Source of the DNA: Paenibacillus camerounensis
GTDB lineage: Bacteria > Bacillota > Bacilli > Paenibacillales > Paenibacillaceae
DNA: 64,000 nt
Direction of reading: 5' to 3'
Assembly (NCBI RefSeq): GCF_000723885.1
Contig: NZ_CCDG010000049.1
Coordinates: 36,443 to 100,442 of the forward strand
The position numbers and the translations under genes are program-made. Shown here one piece after another: positions 33,650 to 42,387 of the stretch. The notes beneath the pieces are model-generated. The model ran no database searches. It was not told the DNA's origin and was given only the letters and a program-made list of their open reading frames with translations. Numbering within the stretch: the first letter of the stretch is position 1; each line of letters begins with the position of its first letter.

Positions 33650-34696
33650 TTAATTCGCTCCCAGCAGTGCTTCCGCAGCCTGATCCACAATAATGTTAAT
33701 GGCAATCGGACCATAGTAAGCGATCCAGAGTGTTGCATTCACATCGTAGGCCCGGTTGTTTTTGACGGCATCCATTGACTTCCAGACCGGACTGTTCGCC
33801 AGCTCCGCTGCGTCCTTGGCAAACAGATCATCCGACAGCAGGAAATAGCGGTCCGCTCCGATATCAGCAACAGTCTCCATGGAAATCTCAACGGAGGTAT
33901 CCTCCGTAATGGCTTTAACAAATTCAGGGGCATTCAGTCCCAGATCCTCATAAAGAATGCTGCCAGTCCGGTGCTCCGGCCCGTGCACACGAATCCCTTC
34001 CGGTCTTGGACGAATCAGCGCTACCGTATCATTACCAAGCTTCGCTGCCAGCTGCTCCCGCAGACCGACAATTTTGTCCTCGTAAGCCTGCTGCACAGCC
34101 ACTGCCTCAGTCTGCTTACCTGTTATTTTACCGATCGTCGCCAGCGTATCCCGCCAGTCCTCGTAGAAGTCGAGCACGATTGTTGGCGCTATTTTGCTGA
34201 CACTCTCATATGCCTCTTCCTGGAAGTCGGTCATCAGAATCAGATCCGGCTTCAGCGCTACGATTGCTTCCAGATTAGGCTCATCCCGTGTGCCAAGGAC
34301 CTGTACATCGTTCAGCTGATCCATCAGATATTCCGGGAACGTTGCTCCCTTTGCTCCGGCAACCACACTGCCTGCAGGCTGCTCGCCAAGCGCTACCAAT
34401 TGATCGACGAATTTTACATCCAGCGCAGCAATAACTTTGGGCTTCTCATTCAGCGTATATTCGCCCTTCATATGCTTGATGGTAACGGGAAAAGCCGCTG
34501 CAGTCTGTGTCTCCGGTGTTGCCGGTGCCTGTGTTTCAGATGCCGGAGACGGCTCAGCCGACGCAGCAGGTGACTGTGCAGCATTGCCCGAATTTGCGTT
34601 CCCTCCATTAGTACCGCAAGCCGTAAGTACTAGTACCAGCGCCAGCATCCATACCATTAATAGTGATGATGACTGCCTCTTTGTTGCTCTGTTCAT
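33650..34696 (-). CDS. Iron-siderophore ABC transporter binding lipoprotein
   Basis: A 348-aa receptor with a signal peptide and lipobox LTAC (Cys27), followed by a Ser/Ala/Pro-rich linker and a two-lobe FecCD-type binding domain (PKVIAALDVKFVDQLVALGE, DEPNLEAIVALKPDLI). It captures a ferric siderophore outside the cell. GGGGGAG precedes the ATG, and a near-perfect Fur box lies about 20 bp upstream. No permease or ATPase gene for iron uptake is in the window, so the channel must be encoded elsewhere. Confidence 0.92.
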   Translation of the reverse strand: MNRATKRQSSSLLMVWMLALVLVLTACGTNGGNANSGNAAQSPAASAEPSPASETQAPATPETQTAAAFPVTIKHMKGEYTLNEKPKVIAALDVKFVDQLVALGEQPAGSVVAGAKGATFPEYLMDQLNDVQVLGTRDEPNLEAIVALKPDLILMTDFQEEAYESVSKIAPTIVLDFYEDWRDTLATIGKITGKQTEAVAVQQAYEDKIVGLREQLAAKLGNDTVALIRPRPEGIRVHGPEHRTGSILYEDLGLNAPEFVKAITEDTSVEISMETVADIGADRYFLLSDDLFAKDAAELANSPVWKSMDAVKNNRAYDVNATLWIAYYGPIAINIIVDQAAEALLGAN

Positions 34697-34717
34697 GCTG
34701 ACTCCCCCTATTTATGT

Positions 34718-34736
34718 GATAATGATTTTCATTATC
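34718..34736 (-). promoter_or_regulatory. Fur box
   Basis: GATAATGATTTTCATTATC matches 17 of 19 positions of the classic Fur box GATAATGATAATCATTATC. It lies directly upstream of the siderophore-binding lipoprotein gene, so this operon should be repressed when iron is plentiful. Confidence 0.88.
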
Positions 34737-34843
34737 AGATTTATAAGGTTGAGTATACTCTACCTTTACACACCGGTTCCATGTACTTTTGCGACATTGC
34801 AGCCGGATTATTGCGACATGTTCCCCTTCCGGAACGGATGAAG

Positions 34844-35419
34844 CTATTTTTTCAGCCGGATTACATTGTATTTGAATAATAAGGTTATACCTGCGTTCAT
34901 CACAAAATGCGCCACAAAGGGAACCAATAAATTACCCGTCAATGCATAGACCCAGCCAAAAACGAGGCCCGGAACAGCGATATTGATCAGCATCAGCGGT
35001 TTCTTATAATATTGAACATGAATCGCTACAAACAGCAAAGCCGTAATGAGAATGGAAGCCCATTGGTTCCCCGTATAAACGTACAGCAGATTCTGAACAA
35101 TGCCCCGGAACAACAGCTCCTCAAACAAAGCTCCGGCCAGCATAAAGGCAAGAATAACGGGTACCGAGTGATTTTGATAGCTTTTATTCGTATCGTCTAT
35201 GTTATTGGCAGGAGTAATAAGGGTCAGAATGACTCCGAACAACAGCAGGCCGAGTGAAGATGTGAGGGTGCTCCATACGATTGTTGACAGATCAGCAAAA
35301 GACAGCAAATCTTGAAGCGTGACTACGTCATAGACAGTAAGGGCAAACAGAACGGCTACGCAAATAAACGAAAATGAACTGAATACGATCGCAGCCTCTT
35401 TTGGCTTAACTTCCTTCAT
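34844..35419 (-). CDS. CPBP family intramembrane protease
   Basis: A 191-aa membrane protein with about six segments and the CPBP motif EELLFRG, followed by the conserved His in FVAIHV and a second His in VAHFVMNAG. The family includes CAAX proteases and bacteriocin-immunity proteins. It overlaps the end of the fosB-like gene by 14 bp, so the two are expressed together. The substrate is unknown. Confidence 0.88.
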   Translation of the reverse strand: MKEVKPKEAAIVFSSFSFICVAVLFALTVYDVVTLQDLLSFADLSTIVWSTLTSSLGLLLFGVILTLITPANNIDDTNKSYQNHSVPVILAFMLAGALFEELLFRGIVQNLLYVYTGNQWASILITALLFVAIHVQYYKKPLMLINIAVPGLVFGWVYALTGNLLVPFVAHFVMNAGITLLFKYNVIRLKK

Positions 35420-35831
35420 AAAAAATCATATGCTCCTTCTCCGCACGGTAATAGTCCAGCCTGTCCTGCAAGGTACCTGTATGAAACTCGAACAGATGTC
35501 CATCCGGATCATAAAAGTAGATAGAGTCCTTGTCTCTGGCATCCCTTTCCCGCCCCGGCAGTACCTCAACATGCAGCTCCTTCAGCTTATTCAGCAGAGT
35601 CTCATAGTCAGCATTATCAATGGTAAAAGCGATATGCGTGTATGTCCGATTATCCCGCTCCCGCCCCACCTCTTCCTGATTGAGTGCGATCCACAGCCCG
35701 TTCAGATCGAAATAAGCCAGCTTCCTTCCTTTAACCAAAATCCGGGCCCCGAACACCTCCGAATAGAAGGTTATAGACCGGTCCAAATCTGCGACGGAAA
35801 AGCAAAAGTGATTGATCCCCTGGATATTCAT
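35406..35831 (-). CDS. fosB: FosB-type metallothiol transferase (fosfomycin resistance family)
   Basis: A 141-aa VOC-fold enzyme closely matching the FosB family over its whole length. Metal ligands His8 (INH), His66 (YTHIAF) and Glu115 (LFEFHTGT) are present, as are LVKGRKLAYFD and LPGRERDARDKDSIYF. FosB adds bacillithiol or cysteine to fosfomycin in the cytoplasm. AAAGGAG lies 9 bases before the ATG. It heads a two-gene unit with the CPBP protease gene. Confidence 0.9.
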   Translation of the reverse strand: MNIQGINHFCFSVADLDRSITFYSEVFGARILVKGRKLAYFDLNGLWIALNQEEVGRERDNRTYTHIAFTIDNADYETLLNKLKELHVEVLPGRERDARDKDSIYFYDPDGHLFEFHTGTLQDRLDYYRAEKEHMIFYEGS

Positions 35832-35863
35832 GTTTGGTGCTCCTTTCGTTCGCCCAATAATTT

Positions 35864-36202
35864 TTACGTCCTCAGAAACTCCTCAATCTTTATTCTTATC
35901 TCTTCAATGTTTCTCGATTTATATTCTATTAGTTTATTCCAATAAAACGATCCTTCCCCGTTCTCCTCACTAACATCAACCAGCATTAGCGTATACTGGC
36001 CATTTGTATCGAATTCAGGATACCACCCGAGATCTAGTACTCTTTTCTTATGGTCGCTTTCAAGCTGTAATATATCCTCTTTGAATTCCCAGCGGTGTTC
36101 ATAGTTATCATCGGTAAACCTTTCAGGGAAAGACTCTGTGAAATCATTCAGATTAACCTTCCATCCTGAAGGTATTCTCAGCGGTACCAGATTAAGACTC
36201 AT
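35864..36202 (-). CDS. Small hypothetical protein
   Basis: A 112-aa acidic soluble protein with no recognised family. ATG 36202 is supported by AGAGGG 9 bases upstream; the longer frame to 36223 would overlap the preceding gene further. It overlaps the end of the secreted-protein gene at 36199 by 4 bp, which suggests coupling. Confidence 0.65.
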   Translation of the reverse strand: MSLNLVPLRIPSGWKVNLNDFTESFPERFTDDNYEHRWEFKEDILQLESDHKKRVLDLGWYPEFDTNGQYTLMLVDVSEENGEGSFYWNKLIEYKSRNIEEIRIKIEEFLRT

Positions 36203-36753
36203 CTTAGAATTCCCTCTGCCCATAATATCGCACCTTCAAACCGCACCGTATCACAGCCCAGAAAATAATCTTTCAGTGCTGCTGCGGGCGTTGGCCGGGA
36301 AGCGATTTTTTCATCTACATAGACCCGGTTGATATGACCGTCTGAGCCATATATCACTACAGTACCCGGCGATGGAGCCGGGAGCCCATATCCGAGATCA
36401 ACGACCGGCAGATGCTTCACGGACTCCGCTACGGCCTTAAAGAACGCATCTTCCGCAGCCCTTCCGTCAATGTCCGGCACTTCCGGTTGCGCTGAACGGG
36501 ATTGGCTTTTATCCCCGGCGTGGTCAGCGGCGCTCGTGTCATAGGTTACAGTGGGATTCAGCTCAGCATCATAGGTCAAGTATGTTCCAGGCTCAAAAAT
36601 AACCGGAATCTGCTGCTTCACAATTTGCCGATTGAATTCGGGTGCTCCAGAGAAACTTTTGCCTCCCGCAGCCTTTGCAGTTACCGTGCTTAAAGCCAAA
36701 ATTAAAGCCGCAGACAAGCCTGCCGTTATCCACTTACTAGTTTTAGATTTCAT
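36199..36753 (-). CDS. Hypothetical secreted protein
   Basis: A 184-aa protein with a clear signal peptide (KSKTSKW, hydrophobic core, TAKAAGG) and a mature part with no recognised domain. GGAGGTAATT precedes the ATG. It forms a coupled pair with the small gene downstream. Confidence 0.7.
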   Translation of the reverse strand: MKSKTSKWITAGLSAALILALSTVTAKAAGGKSFSGAPEFNRQIVKQQIPVIFEPGTYLTYDAELNPTVTYDTSAADHAGDKSQSRSAQPEVPDIDGRAAEDAFFKAVAESVKHLPVVDLGYGLPAPSPGTVVIYGSDGHINRVYVDEKIASRPTPAAALKDYFLGCDTVRFEGAILWAEGILR

Positions 36754-36834
36754 AATTTCTAATTACCTCCTATAAAAAGCTTGATCACTAATCCTCTGTC
36801 CCTGCAGCAACATGCTCTTCCCTGGTCAATCGAC

Positions 36835-37023
36835 TTAACTGCACTCTATACAACTAAAACGCCCATATTTCTGCCAATCCAGCATTTAGATGCACTCCAT
36901 ACACTTATTCTTCTGGAAAAGGGTACATTTACGCGAAATCCCCTATTTTAGTTGCACCAAATACACTTAAAGCTGCCCACGCCCGATTGTCACCGGATAT
37001 AGATGTACAAACTACACTTAAAC
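36835..37023. repeat. Four-box intergenic repeat element, copy B
   Basis: Four units lie at 36835-36858, 36885-36910, 36946-36971 and 36999-37023, with centres about 51, 61 and 52 bp apart. Unit sequences follow the same near-palindromic consensus as copies A and C. The first is in one orientation and the other three in the opposite one. Confidence 0.8.
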
Positions 37024-37159
37024 TACTTCCAGCACGCTTGCGGTGTTAACATGATACCTGCGACAACCATCCATCTATGCCATTATATAGAACAAATTAC
37101 GGTATTTCGTTTCATTTCGATTACATTTTCCTTCTAACACTCTCTGTCTGCGCAAAAAA

Positions 37160-37183
37160 GCCCCCGGAACATAGTCCAGAGGC
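37160..37183 (-). terminator. Terminator of the MetNIQ-methyltransferase operon
   Basis: On the minus strand GCCTCTGGA pairs with TCCGGGGGC (9 bp with wobbles), followed by TTTTTT. Confidence 0.8.
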
Positions 37184-37208
37184 CCTCCCTTATTGCTATC
37201 AGCTGTGA

Positions 37209-37973
37209 TCAGGTGAATACATATTCACCTTCGCCCACCTGAATGGTCTTGCCTTTCAATGCTGCTGACTCTGCTGCAAAAATAACCTGTTTGAACTCAT
37301 TCTCATCCCCCTGCACAAAATCAAACGACTGCGCTCCAGCCTTCAGGCTGAATTTGCCGTCCTCTGACTCTGTAACCGGCAGTCCGAATAAGGTGCTCCA
37401 ATGGCTGGCGGCCGCTGCCGGATCGGAGACGCGGAATACCGCGCTCACGATCTCGACTGCTCCTGCGGGGTGAGGCTGAATGATGCCGGAGGCCGTCATA
37501 TTAGCAAGCCGCTCCTCATCGGTTCCATTCCACTGGATGATAAACGGATAGGCGAGTCCGGCAAAATCACCGTCAATTGTCATCATCCGCCACTCAATCA
37601 GTCTACCGGCGTTATCCAGACGTTTGCCATCGATGATCGGCGACAAAGACAAGCCTGCCGCGTGCAGGGAAGCTGCTACAGCATCTATATCATCCGTCCG
37701 GAGTACAACTCTGCTTAAAGCTTCATGCTCAGGCAGAAGCCGAACCGCATCCCGTACTACGACATTGTGCTCTGTGGCCTTCGCCAGCTCCAGATTCTCA
37801 ATAGCCAGGAACTCGATGTAGGTGAGCCCGAAGTAGCTTAAGGAATTATACGTTCCCCACGCTTTATGGGCGCCTCCTCTGAAGGCAACCAGCCCGTGCT
37901 CCCGGAAGCTTTCGACCGGCTGATCCAGGTCGTTCACATAATGTACCAGATGGTCCCAGGTGATGGTAGCCAT
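37209..37973 (-). CDS. VOC/glyoxalase-like protein
   Basis: A 254-aa two-module protein of the glyoxalase-like (PF13468-type) group: WDHLVHYVNDLD at the N-terminus, then a second repeat (VEIVSAVFRVSD...HWSTLFGLP). The metal-binding His in DHLVHYV is present. Substrate and reaction are unknown. Its ATG overlaps the stop of the ProC-like gene (TAATG), which places it at the end of the met-type operon. Confidence 0.82.
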   Translation of the reverse strand: MATITWDHLVHYVNDLDQPVESFREHGLVAFRGGAHKAWGTYNSLSYFGLTYIEFLAIENLELAKATEHNVVVRDAVRLLPEHEALSRVVLRTDDIDAVAASLHAAGLSLSPIIDGKRLDNAGRLIEWRMMTIDGDFAGLAYPFIIQWNGTDEERLANMTASGIIQPHPAGAVEIVSAVFRVSDPAAAASHWSTLFGLPVTESEDGKFSLKAGAQSFDFVQGDENEFKQVIFAAESAALKGKTIQVGEGEYVFT

Positions 37974-38782
37974 TATTTCTTCACTCCCAGCTCCGTGGTC
38001 CGCTTAACGGCTGCAAGTACGCTGCGCTGCAGTCCGGCTGCGAAGTCACTGTTATTCAGCTCATACAAGCCGTGCATGCCGACTCCGCCGGGTGAATTGT
38101 TAATATCGAGCAGCTGCCGCGGATGCATGCCGGTCTGCCGCAGCATCGTGACTGCACCCAGCATATTCTCCAGCGCTACATTCCACGCCTGCTCCCGCGG
38201 AAGTCCGGCCAGCACACCGGCATCTACAAGGGATTCGATGAAATAATAGATATAGTTCGGTCCGGCCACACCGTAGCCGGTGAAGATATCAATATAGCCC
38301 TCGTCCAGATATTGAACCTTGCCGAAGCCGAGCAGGAATTCTTCCACCTGATCCCGCGCAGCATGAGTATTCAAGGCAACACCGCTATAGCCGTAGCCTG
38401 TATCCGTCAAGGTGTTCGGAATGACCCGGACAATCGGACGTTCTGCCCCAAAATAACCGCCAAGCTGCGCAATCGTCACCCCTGCCACAATCGAAACGAT
38501 TGTAGCAGCAGGTGCAGCGTGCTGCTGTACAAGCTGGCCAAGCACAGCCAGATCATCCTGCGGACGAACGGCAATCACAATAATGGAAGCTGCAGACAGG
38601 CCATGCTCCTGTGAACTGCCCGTATTTACCTTATATTTATCACTCAGCAGCTGAAGGCGCGCTTCATTCACATCTGTTACACTGATCTCATCTGCCGACA
38701 GGGTGTTATTAGCGATACAAGCTCGGATCATGGCTTCCGCCATCTGTCCGCCGCCGATAAAATGAATCTGCTTCTGTGCCAC
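37973..38782 (-). CDS. Pyrroline-5-carboxylate reductase-like protein
   Basis: A 269-aa protein with the N-terminal dinucleotide-binding motif FIGGGQMAEAMI and the ProC C-terminal signature (GYGVAGPNYIYYFIESLVDA, then INNSPGGVG). ProC reduces pyrroline-5-carboxylate to proline. Here the gene is embedded in an amino-acid import operon, so it may act on a related cyclic imine rather than serve normal proline synthesis. It starts at GTG 38782. Confidence 0.85.
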   Translation of the reverse strand: MAQKQIHFIGGGQMAEAMIRACIANNTLSADEISVTDVNEARLQLLSDKYKVNTGSSQEHGLSAASIIVIAVRPQDDLAVLGQLVQQHAAPAATIVSIVAGVTIAQLGGYFGAERPIVRVIPNTLTDTGYGYSGVALNTHAARDQVEEFLLGFGKVQYLDEGYIDIFTGYGVAGPNYIYYFIESLVDAGVLAGLPREQAWNVALENMLGAVTMLRQTGMHPRQLLDINNSPGGVGMHGLYELNNSDFAAGLQRSVLAAVKRTTELGVKK

Positions 38783-38801
38783 TTACATCCACTTCCCTTT
38801 C

Positions 38802-39635
38802 TTAGTTGTTGTCCCATGCTTCCGGCAGAATGAAGCCGTCATATTTCTCAAGTCCCTTGATGTATTCCTCGAACACCGGCGACTCATAAGCCGCCTTCAG
38901 ATCCTTAGCCCACTGGGTGTTCTCATCCTTTTTGTTAACCGACACAATAATTCTGTGCTGCATAGGCGTGTTCTCGATTTTCAGCGCATCCGTAATCTTT
39001 CTGTCCGGCGAGTTGGCAATGTAGTTACCGTTAACTACACCGTAGTCCACATCCTGCAGGGAAACCAGAATCTGTGCCGGGTCGAGGATTTTGATATCAA
39101 TATTGAATTTGTCCGGCTCCATGCTGTTGATGTTGAAGTCCGCTACACCGGCGCCTTCCTTGATTTTGATCCAGCCCAGCTCCTCCAGAATCCGCAGCGC
39201 GCGCTCCTGGTTAACCGGGTCATTCGGAACAGCAACCGTTGTACCGTCTTTTACATCATCGAGCGTCGTATGATTCACGGAATACAGGCCCTGCGGAGCT
39301 CCCGGAACATAAGCAATTCCCGTCATGTCTGCACCGATTTCTTCATTAATAGCTTCCATGTAAGCTGTACTCTGGAAAATACTTGCATCAATCGAGCCTT
39401 CCTTCATTGCCGGGTTAACCTGCATGTTCTGCGAGAAGGTTTTGATATCCACCTTGTAGCCCTGCTCCTCCAGAATCGGCAGAATCGACTGGCGGAATTG
39501 CTCTTCATAGGTTCCCACACCAAATCCGACGGTGATTTCCTTCTTGTCTTCTCCTGCGCTCTCCGCATCCTTATTGCCGCAGGCTGTCAGCACCGCCATA
39601 ACACCAATCAGCATAACCAATAATAATTTCTTCAT
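38802..39635 (-). CDS. MetQ-type amino acid binding lipoprotein
   Basis: A 277-aa NlpA/MetQ family receptor with lipobox LTAC (Cys19) and the blocks FGVGTYEEQFRQS, FQSTAYMEAIN, AVPNDPVNQERAL and DVDYGVVNGNYI. It should bind methionine or a related compound outside the cell. ATG 39635 has AGGAG 9 bases upstream. It lies in an operon with metN- and metI-like genes but is separated from them by the methyltransferase gene. Confidence 0.9.
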   Translation of the reverse strand: MKKLLLVMLIGVMAVLTACGNKDAESAGEDKKEITVGFGVGTYEEQFRQSILPILEEQGYKVDIKTFSQNMQVNPAMKEGSIDASIFQSTAYMEAINEEIGADMTGIAYVPGAPQGLYSVNHTTLDDVKDGTTVAVPNDPVNQERALRILEELGWIKIKEGAGVADFNINSMEPDKFNIDIKILDPAQILVSLQDVDYGVVNGNYIANSPDRKITDALKIENTPMQHRIIVSVNKKDENTQWAKDLKAAYESPVFEEYIKGLEKYDGFILPEAWDNN

Positions 39636-39647
39636 TACCCTCATCTC

Positions 39648-40667
39648 CTATTCCAATACTATGTTTTTAAATTGTACTAACGCCTCATCTGTTACGTTCA
39701 GGGGGATCGCACAGTTTGGCGAGAGAATAAACGGCTGGTCCTTCATCAAAGTTAAAGCATCTTTAGCCTGCTGCCTGATCTGCGTTATATCGTTCACGGC
39801 GAACAGGCCATGATCGACTCCGCCTACTTTAGTAGCTTTCAGGTTGGCTCCGAGACCCGGATTGCCTTCGGCAACGGTATCCCAGCTGATGCCGTCGATC
39901 CGGTAATCGTTGAATTTCTCCGGCTGCGAATAGGCTCCGCAGGTATGCAGGATGTTTTTGCCATAGCTTGCGGCTTCCAAGACGATGGAATCATAAGGTC
40001 TGGACAGCTCATCGAACATCGCTTCATCGAACAAACCCGGATGCGCTGTACCAGTCACTGCGTAGAACAAGCCGTCGGAGCCCGCGTGCTGCAGCTCTTT
40101 TACATAGTCGGCCAGCGTTAACGAGATCACATGCAGTGCATGATGCGCCGCCGCCCGGTGCTCTTTGAACAATGATTCCAGTGTCACCGGCTGCTCGATG
40201 CCAAACACCGTCTTGGTTACATATGCGGAGCGGCCTACGATAAACAGCAGCACCGTCAGCGGTGAGAATACAGTCTGAATCAGCGGCGTATCCGGTAATC
40301 CCAGGCGTATCTGCTTAACGGCCTCCAAGTGCTCCTGGAACACAGCCGTGTCCGCCGCTTTCTTCACTTCAAGCTCCCACAGATTCTCCGCCGCCGGGAT
40401 TACGGTTGTCTTTTGCCGGGGGAATACGGTCTGATAATCTGCAAAATCATACTGGTTACCCCACGCTTCAGCCAGATAGGTTGCTCTCGGATTGATTTTG
40501 ACCCAGTCCCAATCATATTGCTTCGTGAAGGAAATGGTCGTTGCCGCCAAATCCTCTGCAGTCTGTTCCTTATCGATAAAATGGCGCCATCCGCTGACAA
40601 TCGGACGATCTGTCCGCTCTCCGGATAATAAGGCTCTGAAACGGTCCTGCTTACTCCAATTACTCAT
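39648..40667 (-). CDS. Zinc-type URO-D family methyltransferase (MtaA/CmuA-like)
   Basis: A 339-aa barrel protein of the uroporphyrinogen decarboxylase superfamily. It has the zinc-ligand set of the methyltransferase branch: His241 and Cys243 in LHTCG, and Cys319 in SPNCAIP. True HemE decarboxylases lack this pattern. Such enzymes bind a thiol through zinc and move a methyl group to or from it, often with a corrinoid protein. No corrinoid protein gene is seen here. The position between metI- and metQ-like genes suggests that the imported molecule carries or receives a methyl group. GGAGG lies 11 bases before the ATG. Confidence 0.82.
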   Translation of the reverse strand: MSNWSKQDRFRALLSGERTDRPIVSGWRHFIDKEQTAEDLAATTISFTKQYDWDWVKINPRATYLAEAWGNQYDFADYQTVFPRQKTTVIPAAENLWELEVKKAADTAVFQEHLEAVKQIRLGLPDTPLIQTVFSPLTVLLFIVGRSAYVTKTVFGIEQPVTLESLFKEHRAAAHHALHVISLTLADYVKELQHAGSDGLFYAVTGTAHPGLFDEAMFDELSRPYDSIVLEAASYGKNILHTCGAYSQPEKFNDYRIDGISWDTVAEGNPGLGANLKATKVGGVDHGLFAVNDITQIRQQAKDALTLMKDQPFILSPNCAIPLNVTDEALVQFKNIVLE

Positions 40668-40697
40668 CTGCCGGCTACCTCCAAGTATATGTAGTGT

Positions 40698-41357
40698 TTA
40701 GTGACGGCGAATTTTGCGCGCCAGTGTGTTGCCTAACGATTGAATGCCCTGTACCAGAATAATAAGGATAATGACTGTGGCTACCACAACAACGGTGTCG
40801 AACCGCTGGTAACCGTATACGATAGCCAAATCGCCGACCCCGCCGCCGCCGACCGTCCCGGCCATTGCCGTTGCCCCGATCAGACCGATCGTCGCTGTCG
40901 TTAACGACAGAATCAAGGATGCGAACGCCTCAGGCAGCAGGAAATGCCAGATCACCTGAAACGGGGTAGAGCCCATGGACTCGGCGGCTTCGAGAATTCC
41001 CGGGTTCACTTCAAGCAGGGAGTTCTCAACCAGCCGTCCGATGTAAGGAGCAATGTAGATGATCAGCGGTACAATTGCAGCTGCTGTCCCAATCGAAGTA
41101 GACACAATTGCCCTTGTTAGCGGAATAATGGCCACCAGCAGGATGATAAAAGGCAGCGAGCGAACGATATTAATGACCGGATTAAGCAGGGTATAGGCTG
41201 CCTTGTTCTCCAATATGCCGCCCGGACGGGTAATTACAAGCAGAATCCCGATGGGAACCCCGAGCAGGGAACCGAAAAACAGGGATATACCCACCATTTG
41301 AATGGTTTCAATAAAAGCCGTTAAAAACTGCTCACCGGTTACTGTAGTCGAGAACAT
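40698..41357 (-). CDS. MetI-type ABC permease
   Basis: A 219-aa permease with five membrane segments and the EAA loop LEAAESMGSTPFQVIWHFLL, as in MetI. GGAGGTGG lies before ATG 41357. It overlaps the ATPase gene by 26 bp, so the two are translated together. Confidence 0.92.
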   Translation of the reverse strand: MFSTTVTGEQFLTAFIETIQMVGISLFFGSLLGVPIGILLVITRPGGILENKAAYTLLNPVINIVRSLPFIILLVAIIPLTRAIVSTSIGTAAAIVPLIIYIAPYIGRLVENSLLEVNPGILEAAESMGSTPFQVIWHFLLPEAFASLILSLTTATIGLIGATAMAGTVGGGGVGDLAIVYGYQRFDTVVVVATVIILIILVQGIQSLGNTLARKIRRH

Positions 41358-42375
41358 GCGGGTCCACCTCCTCTACGTCTACTCCATTGCTTTTCAGGAA
41401 CGAGACTGCCTTATTCATCTCTGCTCCCTCACCATCCAGCTGAATAATCACAGTTCCGAGTGTCTTCTCCTGAATCTCAGTTGTATTCGCGAATAAAATG
41501 TTGACCTTGACCTCGTTCGCACGGATCATCTCATAGAGCAGCGGTTCAGTGGTGGTGGCTCCGACAAAATTCAGCTTGCAGATCCGGCTGCCGGTTCCGG
41601 TTTTTATGGTTTTTTGCACACTAGGTGTTATGGTATTTTGAATGACGGTTTTTACAAAATTCTGTGTGGTGAGATGCTGCGGATGCCCGAATACATCCAG
41701 TACGCTGCCTTGCTCGATGATCCGTCCTTCCTCCATCACCGCCACCTTGTTGCAAATCTCCTGGATGACCGACATTTCATGTGTAATGATCATCACGGTA
41801 ATGTTGTATTCCGCATTGACCCGCTTCAGCAGCTGCAGAATCGAACGGGTGGTCTGCGGGTCCAGGGCAGAGGTTGCTTCATCACAGAGGAGAATGGACG
41901 GATTGGAGGCAAGCGCTCTGGCAATTCCCACACGCTGCTTCTGTCCGCCGGACAATTCATTCGGGTAGCTTCCAGCCTTGTCGCTTAATCCAACGAATTC
42001 CAGCAGCTCTGTTACCCGCTTGCGGATCTCCTCTTTGCTCTTTTTCAGCAGGACAAGCGGGATCGCAACGTTATCGAACACCTTCTTGGATTCCAGCAGG
42101 TTGAAATGCTGAAAGATCATGCCGATATTTTTCTTGGCTGCACGCAGCTCTTTAACGCTGTAAGCCCCAAGATCATGTCCATCGACCAGCACCTGGCCTT
42201 CAGTTGGCCGCTCCAGGTAATTGACCAGGCGGATTAGCGTGCTTTTGCCGGCTCCGCTGTAGCCGATAACGCCGAAGATGTCGCCCTTTTCAACCTTCAG
42301 GCTGATTCCCTTCAGGGCTTCAATCGCGATCCCTTTCCGGGTGAATGTTTTGTGCACATTTCTTATTTCAATCAT
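41332..42375 (-). CDS. MetN-type ABC ATPase
   Basis: A 347-aa ATPase with Walker A GYSGAGKST, signature LSGGQKQR, Walker B LLCDEATSALD and a C-terminal NIL domain (about 265-345) of the kind that binds methionine in MetN and inhibits transport. AAGGGGG lies 7 bases before ATG 42375; an ATG 6 bases earlier is too close. The NIL domain shows this is a true MetN-group protein rather than a general amino-acid ATPase. Confidence 0.92.
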   Translation of the reverse strand: MIEIRNVHKTFTRKGIAIEALKGISLKVEKGDIFGVIGYSGAGKSTLIRLVNYLERPTEGQVLVDGHDLGAYSVKELRAAKKNIGMIFQHFNLLESKKVFDNVAIPLVLLKKSKEEIRKRVTELLEFVGLSDKAGSYPNELSGGQKQRVGIARALASNPSILLCDEATSALDPQTTRSILQLLKRVNAEYNITVMIITHEMSVIQEICNKVAVMEEGRIIEQGSVLDVFGHPQHLTTQNFVKTVIQNTITPSVQKTIKTGTGSRICKLNFVGATTTEPLLYEMIRANEVKVNILFANTTEIQEKTLGTVIIQLDGEGAEMNKAVSFLKSNGVDVEEVDPHVLDYSNR

Positions 42376-42387
42376 GTTCATTCCCCC

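Larger units (their letters stand above)
36754..37208. other. Gene-free region with four-box element B
   Basis: About 455 bp with no gene. It contains the four-box repeat element (36835-37023) and the terminator of the met-type operon (37160-37183). Confidence 0.65.
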
